Shown here: positions 19,705 through 32,124 of the stretch, piece by piece | Layout of the letters: every line of letters begins with the position of its first letter | Numbering within the stretch: the first letter of the stretch is position 1 | From: Moorena sp. SIO3I8 | GTDB taxonomy: Bacteria; Cyanobacteriota; Cyanobacteriia; Cyanobacteriales; Coleofasciculaceae | Length of the DNA: 64,000 nucleotides | Assembly (NCBI RefSeq): GCF_010692325.1 | Contig: NZ_JAAHHW010000001.1 | Location: forward strand, 84,135-148,134 | Direction of reading: 5' to 3' | Notes under the pieces: model-generated | Told to the model about the DNA's origin: nothing | Databases searched by the model: none | Seen by the model: the letters and a program-made list of their open reading frames with translations, nothing else | Translations under genes and position numbers: made by a program

Positions 19705-22700
19705 GTCATATCCTCCCAATCTGCACCTAATTGTTCTGCCAATTTTTTAGCAGTCTGTTCCAATTTTATAACCAAATCTCCCTTGTCCTCCTCTGAGACT
19801 TCGCCATCATCTAATCCCAGATCTCTTTCAACCAGTACATGCTTAAGCAAATAATCTACTAGCTTATTAACTGTCGGATAGTCGAAAGATAGCGTTGATG
19901 GCAGACCACATTCCAAACTTGTTTGCAACCTATTCCTCAACTCTACCGATGTCAATGAATCCATTCCCATACTAAAAAAGCCTTTTTCTAATGAAATTGA
20001 TTCTGGATGCTTTATTCCTAGCACTCGGCCTACTTGACTGCGCACAAGCTCTACTAACATCTCTCTTCGTTGGCTGGAAACCACCTCTTTCAACTGCTGT
20101 ATCAACCCTAATTTCACGGTCTCGGCAGTTGTCATAGCTGTTTGTTTCCAATCTGCCAAAAACGGCCATTGTGCCATTCGGTCTTGCCAAGCAGACCAGT
20201 CCATCTGCACTACCGCTACTTCCACACTGGCACCACTCATTAGTAACTCTAGTGACTCTAGAACCCGTTGTGGCGCGATTGGTTGGATACCTTGCTGCTG
20301 AAAACTTATATCTGCACCGCGTTCTGCTGCTTTTCCTATTTGAGAAATCGTACCCCAATGTATACTCAACCCCGGTAACCCCATACTACGACGATAATGG
20401 GCTAAACCATCTAGAAACGAATTCGCTGCCGAATGATTTCCTTGACCGGTTGAACCTAAAAGAGATGCTGTAGAAGAAAATAGTACAAAAAAGTCCAATG
20501 GTTGGTGTTGGGTCAATTTATGCAAATGCCAACTCCCTTGCACTTTCGGAGCCATCACCTTAGCAAAACTCTGCCAAGTCTGGTTTTGAAGAACTCCATC
20601 TGATAAAATCCCTGGCGCATGGATCACCCCTGCTAAAGGAATCTTTGACTGCTCTATATTGTAGAGCACTCTTGTCATAGATTCTAAATCTGACACGTCT
20701 GCTTTTTCTACTACCACCGATGCTCCTGCTTTTTCTAACTCAGTTATTTTCTTCCTCGCAGCAGCATCCGGTGTCCTGCGTCCTACCAATACTAAATGCT
20801 TGGCTCCCTTGGACACCATCCAACGGGAAACCAGTAAACCTAAACCGCCCATACCTCCTGTAATCAAGTAGCTTGCATCTCCACGGAAAGTTAAAGGCTT
20901 TTCCTTGGTGTCTACCCCTGGTTGTTCTGTTTGAGTTACCACAATCTTGCCAATATGTTTGGCTTGTTGCATGTAACGGAATGCTTCGAGGGCAGACTCT
21001 ATGGGGAATAACTTTAATGGTGGTGGTTTTAGCCAACTTCGCTCGAACTTTTCTATTAACTGCTGGAACATTGATTGGATTAACTCTGGTTGTTCCCGAG
21101 CTATTTGGGTGAGATCCACTGGAAAGTATGAAATGTCTGACTTATTCCGTGTCATTTGCTCTGCTTCCCAAATATCTCGAACCGCCAGTTCCACAAACCG
21201 ACCTTGGGAACTTAATACTGAGAGGCTTTTGCTAATAAATTCCCCTGATGTCAAAGAGTTTAGTACGATGTTTACTCCTTTTCCTTGAGTGCTTTCTATT
21301 ATTTTGTCCGCAAACTCTACTGTGCGAGAGTTCATGACATGTTTGACACCCATTTGTCGTAGGGTTTCCCACTTGGGTGGACTAGCAGTGGCAAATACTT
21401 CCGCTCCTGCATTCTGGGCAATTTGCACTGCAGCCATCCCAGTTCCTCCTGCAGCGGCATGGATCAAAACCCGATCACCTGCTGAAATCTTAGCTAAATG
21501 ATGCAAAGCATAATATGCTGTTAAAAAATTAACCGGAATCGATGCCGCTTCTGCAAAGCTGATTTTTTCTGGTTTGAGGGCGACTAAGCTCGCCTTAACG
21601 GTGATGTATTGACTAAAGCTTCCCAGAGCCATTGCCATCACCGCGTCTCCCACCTTAAACTCTTTTACCCCTGCTCCCACAGCTACTATTTCCCCTGCAC
21701 AATCTCCGCCCATTATCGGAGTTCCCGGATATATATTCAAAGCTATCAGCACGTCTCGGAAATTTAGCCCCGTGACCTTAACTTTAATTTCTACTTCCCC
21801 TGCTGCTGGAGCACGCCTGGTTAATGGCTCTAAAGTTAAGTTGTCTAAACTTCCCCTCTCTGACATTACCAGTCTGAAAGGTTCTGATGGAATTTTCAGT
21901 TGTCGTGCTGCTGCTTGACGATGATGACTTGCAACTAACCGAGGTACGTAACGTTTGTCTCCTCGTAATGCCACCTGGTTTTCTATATCCTCTGACCAAA
22001 TTTCATGGAACAGTACATCTGCTTGATGCTCTACTGTCTGGTTTGGGTCTAAATCTATCAGCGTGCAGTGTAAATCTGGGTGTTCCAAGCCGATCGCTTT
22101 CCCCATTCCCCAGACTGAAGATTGGCTCACTCCTGGGATTATCCCTCGATCTCCCGATAGTGTTTGAGAGCCTGACGTCGTTAACCACAACCGTGGTGTT
22201 TGGACCCATTTCCTTTTTACCAATGCTTGAACCAAAAACAAGGTGGTGCCGCACCCCAGTAAGGATAAATTAGCCAATTCCTCAGCATTCATATTTTCTG
22301 CCATTCCCGTTTCCGCTGTCCAACATTGAACCACTCCATAGAGGAACGGGTTTTTGTCGGTTACCTGAGCAATGGCTTGCTCTATATCTTCTGGGTTATT
22401 GGGGTTAATGGTAAATTCTTCTGCTGTTATTTGTTTGTATTGCTCATCTGCAAATACTAACGTACAAGAGTCTCCTTGTGCTCGCAGTTGCTTTGCTAAC
22501 TTTTGGGCTATCCCTTGTTTATCTGCTAGCAGCAACCAACCTTTGCGTTCTGATGCTGTTTGTGAAAACCTGGTTTTCGACCCTTGAGCCACTATCACCG
22601 TTTGTTGAGACAATATTTCCGGCATTCCCTCTATTTCCGGCATGGTGACTACTTGAGTAAAACCCATTTCACCAAGTAATTGCTTCCATGTAGTTCTACT

Positions 22701-25700
22701 CAACAGCGGATAGTCCGGTCGCAATTCACTATCTTGGAATCTCCACCATCCTTCCAATAATCCGAATACTAAATCCAGCCATCGTTGACAACTTGTTATT
22801 TCCAGTAATACCAACATGCCCCCTGGTGCCAGCATTTTCCGCACGTTTGTTAATGTCTGCTTCATACTCCTGGTTGCATGAAGAACATTGGCTGCAATAA
22901 TCACGTCGTATTGATGAGCGTCAAATCCTTGAGTTGTCGGATCCTCCTCAATATCTAATGCTGCATAGCGCAGGAATCGATATTCCTTGAATTTCTCTTG
23001 AGCCTTACTTGTAAATAATTTCCCTATATCCGTAAACAGATATTCTGTTTGATTTGGATTTAGATGGGGCAATATATAGCTTGTCGTCCCTCCCGTTCCC
23101 GCTCCTATTTCTAACAACCTTATCCCTCGTTGTTGCGGGATCTTCTCTATTGACTTGACGATCACCTGCTGCACGATCGCGTTCATCACTTTAGCTATGG
23201 GGGTATCTTGATACAGTTGTGTTGCTGTAGTCAAATCTCCTGATGGGAATACCAGCTGCACTGGATCTTGCGTTCCCCGCAAAACCTCACTTAGTTGAGA
23301 TGCACAACGATTCAGTAGAGTCAATTCTGCCACTGCATCGGGATATTGAGTGATTAGAGTCTCAATTTTTTCTCCCAGCTGGACTGGGTCTAAGGTCTGT
23401 TGCATTTGCCACTCCTGCTGGGAATACCGCACTATTCCCTCAGAAGCCATTATTTCTAGCATTCGCTTGAATAGTCGTCTTTGGCTGGGAACTATACCTA
23501 ACCTTTGGCTAACTGCCTCTGTAGAAAAGCAATCGCCTACCGAGTACGGCCAGTCCAGCTCCAGCAATGCTTGCACTATGTACTCTACACTTAATTCTTC
23601 TAAACTAGCAGCGCTTTGGGAGGATCTTTTCTGGTCTACTGTTGCTACTAATTCTATTAGACTCTGACTCAACTGCTCCTCTATTTCTAACGGTTCCAGC
23701 ATATCCGAGGTTGGGAGCAGTCTACCCAAACGCCCTTTTGCTCTCCATTCTACTTCGTACAAACAGTCATCAATAGATTTCGCTTCTGTTCCCAGTAGCG
23801 TTTGAGGGGTTGCCTGTTTTACTCGCAACCCTTCTACTTTCGCAACTATCTCTCCCTCTTGACTGACCAGGGTCACTTGCGTGCTGATACTTTCTGCACT
23901 TTTGACCTCAGACTCCGTTAGGGACGCGATCGCCCACAGCTCTACTCCCGAACGAGTATGTATTTCTAACTTGTCTATCCCTATTGGCAAGTAAGTTTTG
24001 TCATTGTTTGTCTCAGGCAGTAGGTGATAGGTTATCTGCAACGCTGCATCTAACAGTGCCGGATGAAACTGATACTGTCTTGCTTCTCCTTCTAGCTCTT
24101 CGGGTAATTTTATCTGCGCTAGCACTTGGTTTGGGCCAGCACTCAAACTTTTAATGCCTTGGAAACTGCTGCCGTAGTTAAGCCCTATTTCCCGACATTT
24201 TTGATAATGTTGTTTTACTTCTATGGCTTGGTTACAATCAGCCAAGTACTTTTCTATGTCTACTTTCGCTTTGCTTGTCTCTGGCGGCAGGGGTTTTATT
24301 TTCCCTGTTCCGTGGAGGGGCCATACTTCCCCTTCTTTGCTTGCACTTGACTTCTGACTGAATATTTGCCATTTGTATGTTTCTTGATCTAATGGTGTCA
24401 GTATTGTCTGAACTGAAAACTGTTCCCCTTGAGACCAACTCAATCCACGTCCAATTACTAGATCTTCTACCACGACCCTGGGAGTCTTAAATCGGTAATG
24501 AGCTGCTGACGCTGCCATTTCCAAGTAGGCTGTTGTCGGAAATAGGGCTTTATTGAATACTCTGTGGTGGCTCAGGTAGCTTGGAGAGTTTTCCTCGATG
24601 TACGATTCAAAAATTTGTTGTTCCCCTGCACAATTTAATCTTTCACCTAACAGAGGGTGGCTTTTTTTCGACACATACCGTTTTTTATAGGATTTATTTA
24701 AATTTTCTATCCAATAACGTTCCCTCTGGAACGGATAAGTAGGAACTACGACTTTCCGACGCCCGTACTCTGTGTCAAACCCAAACCAATCTATTTGGGA
24801 TCCCTGCACATATAGCTGTCCCAAACTTTCAAGTATCTGCTGCCATTCTGTTTTTGGGGGACGCAGCGTTGGCAACCATACTCCCTTATCTTCCCCCAAG
24901 CACTGACGCCCCATCCCCAACAGAATGGGTTTGGGTCCTATTTCTAGGAATAACTCATATCCTTGCTCCAGCAAAGTTTGCATACTGTCAGCAAACCGTA
25001 CTGGTTGTCGAACATGACCGGTCCAATATGCAGCTTCCGTGATTTCATCTTCCACTTGACGTCCGCTGACATTAGATATCAGTTTTATCTGAGGCTTGCT
25101 ATAGGTTACTGCTTTAGCTGCGGCTTCAAACTCACCCAGCATTGGTTCCATCATCGGGGAATGGAAAGCGTGGGACACCTGTAGTTGTTTGCTTTTGATT
25201 CCTTGTGATTCTAGGGTATTGAGGATCTGGTTTACTGCTTCCAACTCCCCAGAAATTACTATGCTTTTCGGTCCGTTGATGGCTGCGATCGCTACTCGCT
25301 CTACGTAGGGCGCGATCGCCTCTCGTACCTTGGACTCAGAAGCCATCAGGGAAACCATCGCGCCTCCACCAGGCAACTGCTGCATCAACCTGCCCCGTGC
25401 CGCAATTAATTTCAGACCATCTTCGAGACTGAAAACCCCTGCCACACAAGCTGCCACATATTCTCCCACACTGTGACCCATCACCACATCCGGTTTTATG
25501 CCCCAGGATTCCCATAACTTAGCCAAGGCATACTCAATGGCAAACAAAGCTGGTTGGGTGTAAGCAGTTTGATGCAGTACCGACTCATCCTGACTATCAT
25601 CGGTTAATACTTCCAGCAGCGGGCATTCCAACTCGCCTCGCAACAGTACCTCGCAGCGATCGAGTTCCTGACGGAATACCGGTGCTGTTTCGTACAGTTC

Positions 25701-28700
25701 CCGTCCCATGCCAACATACTGGGACCCCTGTCCCGTAAACAGAAACGCCACTTTTGGAACCCGTTCCTCTGCTTGACCTACGATCGCCCCTGTCTCCGAG
25801 TGCAAGTCCTGCAACTGTTCCATCACTTCCGCCGATGATTCTCCCACTACAGCCAGGCGATGCTTTAGGTGCGATCGACCTGTATTTGCGGTAAAGCAAA
25901 TGTCCGACAAAGCCAGTTCCGGGTTTTCCTCTAAGAAGGTTGCATATTTGCCCGCCAACTCTCCCAGGACTGTTTCTTCCTTTGCCGAAACTGTGAGTAT
26001 ATGCCAAGGGCGATCGGGTCTGGCCTCCTGCTTCGGTGCTAACACTGGTGCTTCTTGGACGATCGCATGCGCATTAGTGCCGCTAAATCCAAAGGAACTG
26101 ACTCCTGCCAAGCGGGGCTTTTCTCGATCAATCTGTTTCCAGTCCAAGAGAGAAGTAGGTATCGCCAAAGGCAACCCATCTCCCGTGATATGGGGATTGA
26201 GCTTGTTAAAGTGCAAGTGCGGGGGTATCTGCTGGTGTTGGAGTGACAAAACCACTTTTATCAATCCAGCCATACCTGCGGCTGCCTCTGCATGCCCGAT
26301 ATTCGTCTTCACCGAGCCAATCATTAGGGGGTTATTTTGCGATCGCCCTTGGCCGAAAACCCCTTCTAAAGCTTTGACCTCGATCGGGTCGCCTAAAGAA
26401 GTTCCCGTACCATGAGCTTCGACATAGCTCACTTCGTGGGGTGAAACCCGCGCTTCAGACAAAGCCCTTTTGATCAGACTTTCCTGAGCCTGTCTGTTAG
26501 GTGCCGTTAAACCATTACTTGCCCCATCCTGGTTGACAGCCGAACCCCGCACTATTGCTAAGATATTGTCCCCATCTTTTATTGCTTGTTTTAAGCGCTT
26601 GAGAACCACTACCCCACAGCCCTCACTGCGGACATAGCCATCTGCGGAAGCATCAAAAGTTTTGCAACGACCATCTTGAGAAAGCATGCTGGCTTGGGAG
26701 TAAGTTATGCTCAATTCCGGAGAAAGCAGCAGATTAACACCCCCTGCCAAAGCCAGGTGACACTCATTATGCAGCAGATTTTGACAAGCCAGATGAACCG
26801 CTACTAACGAAGACGAGCAAGCCGTATCCACCGACATAGTCGTTCCTTGCAGTCCGTAGAAATAAGCTATACGACCCGCTGCCACCGATGCCGAGTTGCC
26901 AGTACTAAAGTATGCCCCAAAATCAGCAGGTTGAGTTTGCTTGACAAAGAGCAGTTCGTAGTCATGGGACATTATTCCCACAAACACCCCCACTCGCTTA
27001 CCGACCAGAGATTCGGGAGCTATTCCCGCATACTCTAGCGCATGCCAACTTTCCTCAAGCAAGCAACGGTGTTGTGGGTCTGTATAGGTTGCTTCTCGCG
27101 GTGCTATATGAAAGAAACCCGCATCAAAAGAGTCCACCCGGTCTATAAAACCTCCAAACCGACTTACCATTTTGCCTGGTTTTTGCGGTTCGGGGTCAAA
27201 GTAACTGTTAACATCCCACCGACTTTGAGGCACTTCCGATATCCCGTCCTTGCCCAACCGAAGTAGCTGCCAATAATCCTCGGGACTATTTACCCCTCCA
27301 GGCAACCTACAAGCCATGCCAATTATTGCCACACCGTCCTCTGGAAGAATAGCACCGCTTTTCCTCTGCGATTTCCTCCCAGTCTTGACTTTTTGGCCAA
27401 TCGCCTCTTCCTTCCCGTCTCTTCCACGAGGTCTTGTCGGTGTTAATACTTCATCTGGCAACGAAATCTCACGTCCTAACTGGTTGAAGTAACCCGCGAT
27501 CGCTGCTGGCGTGCCGTAGTCGAAGAAAAATGTCGAATCCAACGAAGTTTCTAACTTCTTCTCCAGTAGACTTTTTATCTCTAGTAAATCCAAAGAGTCG
27601 AGACCCATCTCCCTGAGGGGTCGCTTATATGAGAAAGCCTCCATCCGTTTTTTCCCCAACACAGTTTTAATAGAGCGCTCTATTAAAACCGTGACATCCC
27701 CAAGCTTTTCGGTATCGTCAAGCTTATCCAGAGACTCAACTGCCGTCCACTCCGCCTTTGGAGCTTCTAGCTTCTCCTGTAGTTCGTATTTGATCAGTAC
27801 CCCAAACCCTTGATTGTCCACATCCTCTGGGCGGTAGTTAGGGACAATACTAACTACTGTTGCGCCACCTTCTATATGGAACCGAGGTATTGGATCGAAT
27901 ATTTGACCTCTTTCATTGCGTTTTTCAATATATTCCCTGATTGAAATATGAGAATGATTTGCATAGTCCTTGCAACGAGTCACGCCTGCTACGCACTCAA
28001 TCCCCTCCTTTAACTCTGCCCATTGAAGGGTGAATTGACGTAGCATATCCCCCAACCCCAAGCCTTGCCTTTCTGGATTTACATTCAAGCTCAGAAGTTG
28101 AAGCACTGGACCATCCTTTACGTGTAGTTCTGGCAAAGTTTTGAAATTTGCCGATTTTAAGCTTTCAACGCTTTTTATTCTTTGGGTGTAAATTACACCG
28201 ACAACTTCTCTGTCTATTTCCAGGACCAGATGGTTACTATATCCCTCTTCTAGTCGTTGCTGAATTTCGCCAACCGACAATTGTAAATGCTCCGGCCAGC
28301 ATTTTTTCTCAATATTTACCAATGCTGCAATATCTTCAGCATAGGGATGTCTAATTTTATAGGCTCTCTTCTCAAAGCAGTTTAAGGAAATACGGGTAAA
28401 TGGTAAAATCTTTGGATATCTTCTCAAATATTTTGCTTTCGGAAATAGACCTACCTCAGCCGCTGCCATTAGAAAAACATCTGCTTCTACCAAATGTTGT
28501 TTTGAAAAAGCTTGACACGCATCGAAATGTAGAGATTCGCTTTCATCTAGGAATTTTTGTACCACTGAAGCAGTTAAACTGTGAACTTCTAACAGCAATA
28601 ATCCATGTCTGGTCACAATGTTCGACCATCTTCCTAAATGCTCCACTAAACTTTGTACGGCAATGTGAGGAGCTATCAGTTTTCCCTCTTCGTCTACATC

Positions 28701-29915
28701 CACAACTTGATAATCCAACCGGGAACGCGATCCCGCCGTTTCCGTGTCTGTCGGAGGAATAAATGGGCGATCGTGATCTAAAAATGAGCGGACATGTAAA
28801 ACCTTTTCTGGATCTATCCCCTCTGCCTTCAAGTCTGCTAATAATCGTTCGGGATTTCCAATATCTCCTTGAATAACCCGATGAGGAATCTCAGCTAAAT
28901 TTTTATCTGTTACATTCAATGATTCCTGATTGTAATCTACTCCCACGATATAAACTGGATACTTTGTTAATACTTCCCCACGAGCAGATTTCCCTATAAT
29001 TACATTGTAAATTCGCTTGAGAAGCGTTCCATCGCCGCAACCCATGTCAACTACATAGCTAGGTTGCTCTTCAAAAGGTCGTTGATTAAATATAGATATA
29101 ATAATTTCTTCTGTATCCGCAAAAAATTTCTCGTGTTGAAAACCACTACCCACTACGTTTAACGTTCTATCGACATGTATTTCATGTCCCCCATCATCTC
29201 TCTGAAACACCTTATGAGGATTCCCAAATAGCAGATCGTCTATCTGTAACAACATCGGAGTATAGGATGCTGTTACCCCTAAGTTCATAGACCTCTGTGA
29301 CATGAAACGACCGACGTTCGTTAAATTTATACCTTCCTTTTCCGCGATCGCCCATCCTAAATTAACAAACAGAGTCGTCAATTCTTGCTTTACCGAATCC
29401 TTCAAATCCGAAAACAGCGAACCAGACTTACCCGCAATTAACTTCTCTTTTTTCAAGGCTAACAGTATAGGAACAACTAATACTCCATCTAGAAAATCAC
29501 TTAACCTTGAATCATTAATATACCATCGTCGTTCCGAACGCTCAATCCAGCTTCCTATTCCCTTTTTATGTTCTCCTTTCAAATACAAATCAAAGGGGAA
29601 TTTATAGAGGCTGACCATATCGTTAGGTATTTTTTTATGAATTTGACCTCTATCCCCAAACGAGTAAGCCCCCACATCATTTTTTTCTAGGATTTTTAGT
29701 GACTGTAGAAGTCTAAGGGCTACCTGCAGATGCCCGCTATTTGCCTGGAAATGCTCTACTATCTCCTCTAAATACAGTGACTGTTTCTGAGCCAGTAACT
29801 CAAATATTCCTCGTTCTCTACATGCCCAAATAACTGGTATAGCCACAAATCCATGAGCATAGCGGTTAATTAGATCTAACATTTGCTTCTCTAGCTTCCC
29901 CCAAGTCAAGTACAA
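19701..29915 (-). CDS. PKS with MT-GNAT-ACP loading module and KS-AT-DH-cMT-ER-KR-ACP extension module
   Basis: 3,404 aa. Residues 1-520 resemble the N-terminal methyltransferase of SxtA, AprA and GphF ([18 protein letters not shown] loop [12 protein letters not shown] about 290; [12 protein letters not shown] about 375). A GNAT follows at about 540-710, with [10 protein letters not shown] and a His about 678/Arg about 693 pair, spaced 15 residues like the decarboxylation residues of CurA GNAT. ACP Ser774. KS Cys1033. AT Ser1482 with HAFHSP (malonyl). DH His1784 ([10 protein letters not shown]). c[11 protein letters not shown] about 2268. ER ([13 protein letters not shown] about 2815). KR about 3013-3170 with His3161 where the catalytic Tyr belongs (GNHSAANSF). 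ACP Ser3320. Predicted role: methylate and decarboxylate malonyl-ACP to a propionyl/isobutyryl-type starter, then extend once with C-methylation. Confidence 0.93.
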   Translation of the reverse strand: MYLTWGKLEKQMLDLINRYAHGFVAIPVIWACRERGIFELLAQKQSLYLEEIVEHFQANSGHLQVALRLLQSLKILEKNDVGAYSFGDRGQIHKKIPNDMVSLYKFPFDLYLKGEHKKGIGSWIERSERRWYINDSRLSDFLDGVLVVPILLALKKEKLIAGKSGSLFSDLKDSVKQELTTLFVNLGWAIAEKEGINLTNVGRFMSQRSMNLGVTASYTPMLLQIDDLLFGNPHKVFQRDDGGHEIHVDRTLNVVGSGFQHEKFFADTEEIIISIFNQRPFEEQPSYVVDMGCGDGTLLKRIYNVIIGKSARGEVLTKYPVYIVGVDYNQESLNVTDKNLAEIPHRVIQGDIGNPERLLADLKAEGIDPEKVLHVRSFLDHDRPFIPPTDTETAGSRSRLDYQVVDVDEEGKLIAPHIAVQSLVEHLGRWSNIVTRHGLLLLEVHSLTASVVQKFLDESESLHFDACQAFSKQHLVEADVFLMAAAEVGLFPKAKYLRRYPKILPFTRISLNCFEKRAYKIRHPYAEDIAALVNIEKKCWPEHLQLSVGEIQQRLEEGYSNHLVLEIDREVVGVIYTQRIKSVESLKSANFKTLPELHVKDGPVLQLLSLNVNPERQGLGLGDMLRQFTLQWAELKEGIECVAGVTRCKDYANHSHISIREYIEKRNERGQIFDPIPRFHIEGGATVVSIVPNYRPEDVDNQGFGVLIKYELQEKLEAPKAEWTAVESLDKLDDTEKLGDVTVLIERSIKTVLGKKRMEAFSYKRPLREMGLDSLDLLEIKSLLEKKLETSLDSTFFFDYGTPAAIAGYFNQLGREISLPDEVLTPTRPRGRDGKEEAIGQKVKTGRKSQRKSGAILPEDGVAIIGMACRLPGGVNSPEDYWQLLRLGKDGISEVPQSRWDVNSYFDPEPQKPGKMVSRFGGFIDRVDSFDAGFFHIAPREATYTDPQHRCLLEESWHALEYAGIAPESLVGKRVGVFVGIMSHDYELLFVKQTQPADFGAYFSTGNSASVAAGRIAYFYGLQGTTMSVDTACSSSLVAVHLACQNLLHNECHLALAGGVNLLLSPELSITYSQASMLSQDGRCKTFDASADGYVRSEGCGVVVLKRLKQAIKDGDNILAIVRGSAVNQDGASNGLTAPNRQAQESLIKRALSEARVSPHEVSYVEAHGTGTSLGDPIEVKALEGVFGQGRSQNNPLMIGSVKTNIGHAEAAAGMAGLIKVVLSLQHQQIPPHLHFNKLNPHITGDGLPLAIPTSLLDWKQIDREKPRLAGVSSFGFSGTNAHAIVQEAPVLAPKQEARPDRPWHILTVSAKEETVLGELAGKYATFLEENPELALSDICFTANTGRSHLKHRLAVVGESSAEVMEQLQDLHSETGAIVGQAEERVPKVAFLFTGQGSQYVGMGRELYETAPVFRQELDRCEVLLRGELECPLLEVLTDDSQDESVLHQTAYTQPALFAIEYALAKLWESWGIKPDVVMGHSVGEYVAACVAGVFSLEDGLKLIAARGRLMQQLPGGGAMVSLMASESKVREAIAPYVERVAIAAINGPKSIVISGELEAVNQILNTLESQGIKSKQLQVSHAFHSPMMEPMLGEFEAAAKAVTYSKPQIKLISNVSGRQVEDEITEAAYWTGHVRQPVRFADSMQTLLEQGYELFLEIGPKPILLGMGRQCLGEDKGVWLPTLRPPKTEWQQILESLGQLYVQGSQIDWFGFDTEYGRRKVVVPTYPFQRERYWIENLNKSYKKRYVSKKSHPLLGERLNCAGEQQIFESYIEENSPSYLSHHRVFNKALFPTTAYLEMAASAAHYRFKTPRVVVEDLVIGRGLSWSQGEQFSVQTILTPLDQETYKWQIFSQKSSASKEGEVWPLHGTGKIKPLPPETSKAKVDIEKYLADCNQAIEVKQHYQKCREIGLNYGSSFQGIKSLSAGPNQVLAQIKLPEELEGEARQYQFHPALLDAALQITYHLLPETNNDKTYLPIGIDKLEIHTRSGVELWAIASLTESEVKSAESISTQVTLVSQEGEIVAKVEGLRVKQATPQTLLGTEAKSIDDCLYEVEWRAKGRLGRLLPTSDMLEPLEIEEQLSQSLIELVATVDQKRSSQSAASLEELSVEYIVQALLELDWPYSVGDCFSTEAVSQRLGIVPSQRRLFKRMLEIMASEGIVRYSQQEWQMQQTLDPVQLGEKIETLITQYPDAVAELTLLNRCASQLSEVLRGTQDPVQLVFPSGDLTTATQLYQDTPIAKVMNAIVQQVIVKSIEKIPQQRGIRLLEIGAGTGGTTSYILPHLNPNQTEYLFTDIGKLFTSKAQEKFKEYRFLRYAALDIEEDPTTQGFDAHQYDVIIAANVLHATRSMKQTLTNVRKMLAPGGMLVLLEITSCQRWLDLVFGLLEGWWRFQDSELRPDYPLLSRTTWKQLLGEMGFTQVVTMPEIEGMPEILSQQTVIVAQGSKTRFSQTASERKGWLLLADKQGIAQKLAKQLRAQGDSCTLVFADEQYKQITAEEFTINPNNPEDIEQAIAQVTDKNPFLYGVVQCWTAETGMAENMNAEELANLSLLGCGTTLFLVQALVKRKWVQTPRLWLTTSGSQTLSGDRGIIPGVSQSSVWGMGKAIGLEHPDLHCTLIDLDPNQTVEHQADVLFHEIWSEDIENQVALRGDKRYVPRLVASHHRQAAARQLKIPSEPFRLVMSERGSLDNLTLEPLTRRAPAAGEVEIKVKVTGLNFRDVLIALNIYPGTPIMGGDCAGEIVAVGAGVKEFKVGDAVMAMALGSFSQYITVKASLVALKPEKISFAEAASIPVNFLTAYYALHHLAKISAGDRVLIHAAAGGTGMAAVQIAQNAGAEVFATASPPKWETLRQMGVKHVMNSRTVEFADKIIESTQGKGVNIVLNSLTSGEFISKSLSVLSSQGRFVELAVRDIWEAEQMTRNKSDISYFPVDLTQIAREQPELIQSMFQQLIEKFERSWLKPPPLKLFPIESALEAFRYMQQAKHIGKIVVTQTEQPGVDTKEKPLTFRGDASYLITGGMGGLGLLVSRWMVSKGAKHLVLVGRRTPDAAARKKITELEKAGASVVVEKADVSDLESMTRVLYNIEQSKIPLAGVIHAPGILSDGVLQNQTWQSFAKVMAPKVQGSWHLHKLTQHQPLDFFVLFSSTASLLGSTGQGNHSAANSFLDGLAHYRRSMGLPGLSIHWGTISQIGKAAERGADISFQQQGIQPIAPQRVLESLELLMSGASVEVAVVQMDWSAWQDRMAQWPFLADWKQTAMTTAETVKLGLIQQLKEVVSSQRREMLVELVRSQVGRVLGIKHPESISLEKGFFSMGMDSLTSVELRNRLQTSLECGLPSTLSFDYPTVNKLVDYLLKHVLVERDLGLDDGEVSEEDKGDLVIKLEQTAKKLAEQLGADWEDMT

Positions 29916-30043
29916 TTCACTTTTTCCATCTCTTCCCTTTTGCCTACTTTACTTCTACTCTCCTGCTATCCTCCTTACTCTTCCCTTTCCCTGTTTACCC
30001 CTAACGTTTACTGCTGTAACCTGCAAGACACTTGGGTTAAATC

Positions 30044-30155
30044 GGGAGCATGTCACAATTGCAGAACATTTGAACTAAATCTCATGCCCCCTCGTGGGTG
30101 TAAGCTTGCTCTGATGGTAGATAGTTCATTTGTTCAGCAACTTTGACCTGTTCCC
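30044..30155. repeat. Imperfect inverted pair of a decayed coding repeat (REHV..AEQ type)
   Basis: The left arm begins GGGAGCATGTCACAATTGCA at 30044 and the right arm is its imperfect complement ending at 30155, about 34 bp per arm. Read as protein, both arms give related text, REHVTIAEHLN (+) and REQVKVAEQMNYL (-). Related pieces occur at 32125, 32348 and 33167. The parent gene or element was not recognised. Confidence 0.5.
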
Positions 30156-30219
30156 ACAGCAACAGATTGGTTAGTACGTGCTAGACATGCTTGGGCATGA
30201 GTTTTTTTGTAAGTATTCA

Positions 30220-30405
30220 GCTATCAGCTAATGCGCTACGCGCACGCTGCTTGAGGTGCTATCAGCTAAGTAGTCGGACAAAACTAAAATTAACTCTTTA
30301 AATAGGGAGCAGGGACTTCGGAGCAGGGAGCAGAGGGACTTTTGGCAACTTTACACAAATTAATACAGTTAGGTTTATTTTTGTCCAGGTACTTATCAGC
30401 TATCA
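30220..30405 (+). repeat. 186-bp perfect inverted repeat, left copy
   Basis: Identical in reverse complement to 31181-31366 over all 186 bases. It contains TAGTCGGACAAAACTAAAAT, an AGCAGGGACTTCGGAGCAGG block and a GCGCTACGCGCACGC palindrome. No ORF spans it. Confidence 0.9.
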
Positions 30406-30453
30406 GCTATCAGCTATCAGCTAATGCGCACGCTACTTGAGGTGCTAATCAGT

Positions 30454-30516
30454 CACATCAAGTAGTGTCGCACAGCGTGGCCAAAGGCCAAAGCCTGTGC
30501 CACACTACTTGATGTG
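30454..30516. repeat. Long hairpin CACATCAAGTAGTGT ... ACACTACTTGATGTG
   Basis: Near-perfect palindrome whose centre carries the GCGTGGCCAAAGGCC repeat seen through the window. It sits between the two 186-bp arms. It has no poly-T tail, so it is not a classical terminator. Confidence 0.7.
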
Positions 30517-30920
30517 CTTATGAGCATAGGGCAAGCTACACCGAACAGCTTTTGAATAAAATCGGTAAGCATTGGAATAATGCTGCAGTGTTGTCACAGG
30601 ACTTGTGGCCTATGTCATAAAGCTGACTGCTGAGTGCTGACTGCTGTTCGCGCAGCGTGCGCGTAGCGCATATGCTTACGTTTTTTTGATCATAATCACA
30701 ACTCGTAATTGTATTCAAGAAAGGAAAGTTTACTTCCTTGACTATAAAGGTTAACTCTAATTAAAAGTATTTTTCAACTCATAAACCTCATATAAAACCT
30801 CATATAAAACCTCAGCTCAAACCTCATAAACCTCAGCTCAAACCTCATAAACAGGGTAAACACCTGTCATTTTGGATCTATTAATACTGAAATAAATACA
30901 AAAATAGAGTGAATAAGCTC

Positions 30921-31068
30921 TTGTAGGGTGCGTTAATGAAATGTAACGCACCATCGGTATACAAATTGAACCCAAACCATTCTTAACCAATCCCATGGTG
31001 CGTTACGGCTTCAACCCTTGGTTATCTCATATAATCGTCTCAACAAAACCGCCTAACGCACCCTACAA
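30921..31068. mobile_element. MITE-like element with TTGTAGGGTGCGTTA ends
   Basis: Perfect 15-bp terminal inverted repeats at 30921-30935 and 31054-31068 enclose about 118 bp. The interior holds two further inverted copies of GGTGCGTTAC. There is no ORF. A related shorter element occurs at 51974-52055. The flanks do not show a clear target duplication. Confidence 0.6.
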
Positions 31069-31180
31069 ATTCCAAAAATTCTATTCATCCTAGCTCCAAA
31101 TTGAAACCTATTCAATTATCCCATTTGCGCCGAGGCGCACGCTACGCGAACGATAAAAATTTAAGCATTAAACTGATAGA

Positions 31181-31366
31181 TGATAGCTGATAAGTACCTG
31201 GACAAAAATAAACCTAACTGTATTAATTTGTGTAAAGTTGCCAAAAGTCCCTCTGCTCCCTGCTCCGAAGTCCCTGCTCCCTATTTAAAGAGTTAATTTT
31301 AGTTTTGTCCGACTACTTAGCTGATAGCACCTCAAGCAGCGTGCGCGTAGCGCATTAGCTGATAGC
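31181..31366 (-). repeat. 186-bp perfect inverted repeat, right copy
   Basis: Reverse complement of 30220-30405 with no mismatch or gap found by eye. The arms are separated by 775 bp. Part of the outer sequence (AGCACCTCAAGCAGCGTGCG) is repeated again in tandem just downstream at about 31365-31400. Confidence 0.9.
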
Positions 31367-31599
31367 ACCTCAAGCAGCGTGCGCGTAGCGCATTAGCTGA
31401 TAGCTGACCGCTGACCGCTGATAGGGCGATCGCTGATAGGGCGATCGCCTCTTGTCGGGTGGGCAAATAGACATGATTCCTAATTAAATTGCCAAACTAT
31501 CATAATTTGCACACCCTACCCTACCGAATGCGATCGCGTAGCGTGGCCCTATAGTTTAAAATAAGGGAAAAACCACTTAAATCAATTGGAGAAACCCCT

Positions 31600-31888
31600 T
31601 GGCAGCCCTTACCGACATTGGCTTGCCTGATCAGTACTGATGCCAATAGTAATCGTCCAGTCATTGCAGGAACTCGAACCTCTGTGCGCCGAATTGCTGG
31701 CCTATATAATCAAGGTAACAACGCGCTATGAAATAGCGAGACGATTACATCACCTAACAATCACTCAAATTTATGCCGCATTAACTTATTATCATGCTAA
31801 CCGTCAGGAAATAGACGAAGATATCGCAGCCGAACAAACCGCCTATGAAGAACTGGCCAAACAACATTATCAGGCAACCAAACCCTAA
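31600..31888 (+). pseudogene. DUF433-family antitoxin-like gene, frameshifted
   Basis: Pieces of a DUF433 protein lie in three frames: LAALTDIG (from about 31600), then LISTDANSNRPVIAGTRTSV (from about 31627), then EIARRLHHLTITQIYAALTY to the stop at 31888. Family members read these segments continuously, so at least two frameshifts have occurred, near 31625 and 31725. An 82-residue frame from ATG 31640 therefore has a meaningless N-terminus. A broken DUF5615-like gene follows 2 bp later, the usual partner. An intact pair of the same type is at 51431-51965. Confidence 0.75.
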
Positions 31889-31890
31889 AC

Positions 31891-32003
31891 ATGACACAGA
31901 TTCGCCTTTATTTAGATGAAGATACCATGGATAGCGATCTGCATATCGGCCTTGCGTCTTCGCAACGTGAATGTTGTCTCGACAGGGGAAGCTCAAATGT
32001 AAG
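31891..32003 (+). pseudogene. DUF5615 (PIN-like) toxin gene, frameshifted and truncated
   Basis: It begins MTQIRLYLDEDTMDSDLHIG, the DUF5615 N-terminus with its acidic DED residues. It then shifts frame near 31950 to continue LRLRNVNVVSTGEAQM. Family similarity stops near 32000, where the interspersed AAGTATTCAGCTGTCAGC repeat begins, so roughly the last two thirds are missing. Confidence 0.65.
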
Positions 32004-32124
32004 TATTCAGCTGTCAGCGAACAGCGATTAGCGCTACTTGAGATGCTACTTGAGGTGCTATCAGCTATTAGCTTATGGGCTATGGGCACGCTACTTTACG
32101 AATAGCTTTTGAATACAATAAGCT

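Larger units (their letters stand above)
29916..31599. other. Repeat-rich upstream region of the PKS/NRPS locus, no intact gene
   Basis: About 1.7 kb before the first PKS gene with no convincing coding sequence. It holds the decayed inverted pair at 30044-30155, the perfect 186-bp inverted repeats, a long hairpin and a MITE-like element, each listed separately. The PKS promoter should lie within 29916-30040, but I cannot assign -10/-35 boxes with confidence. Confidence 0.6.
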
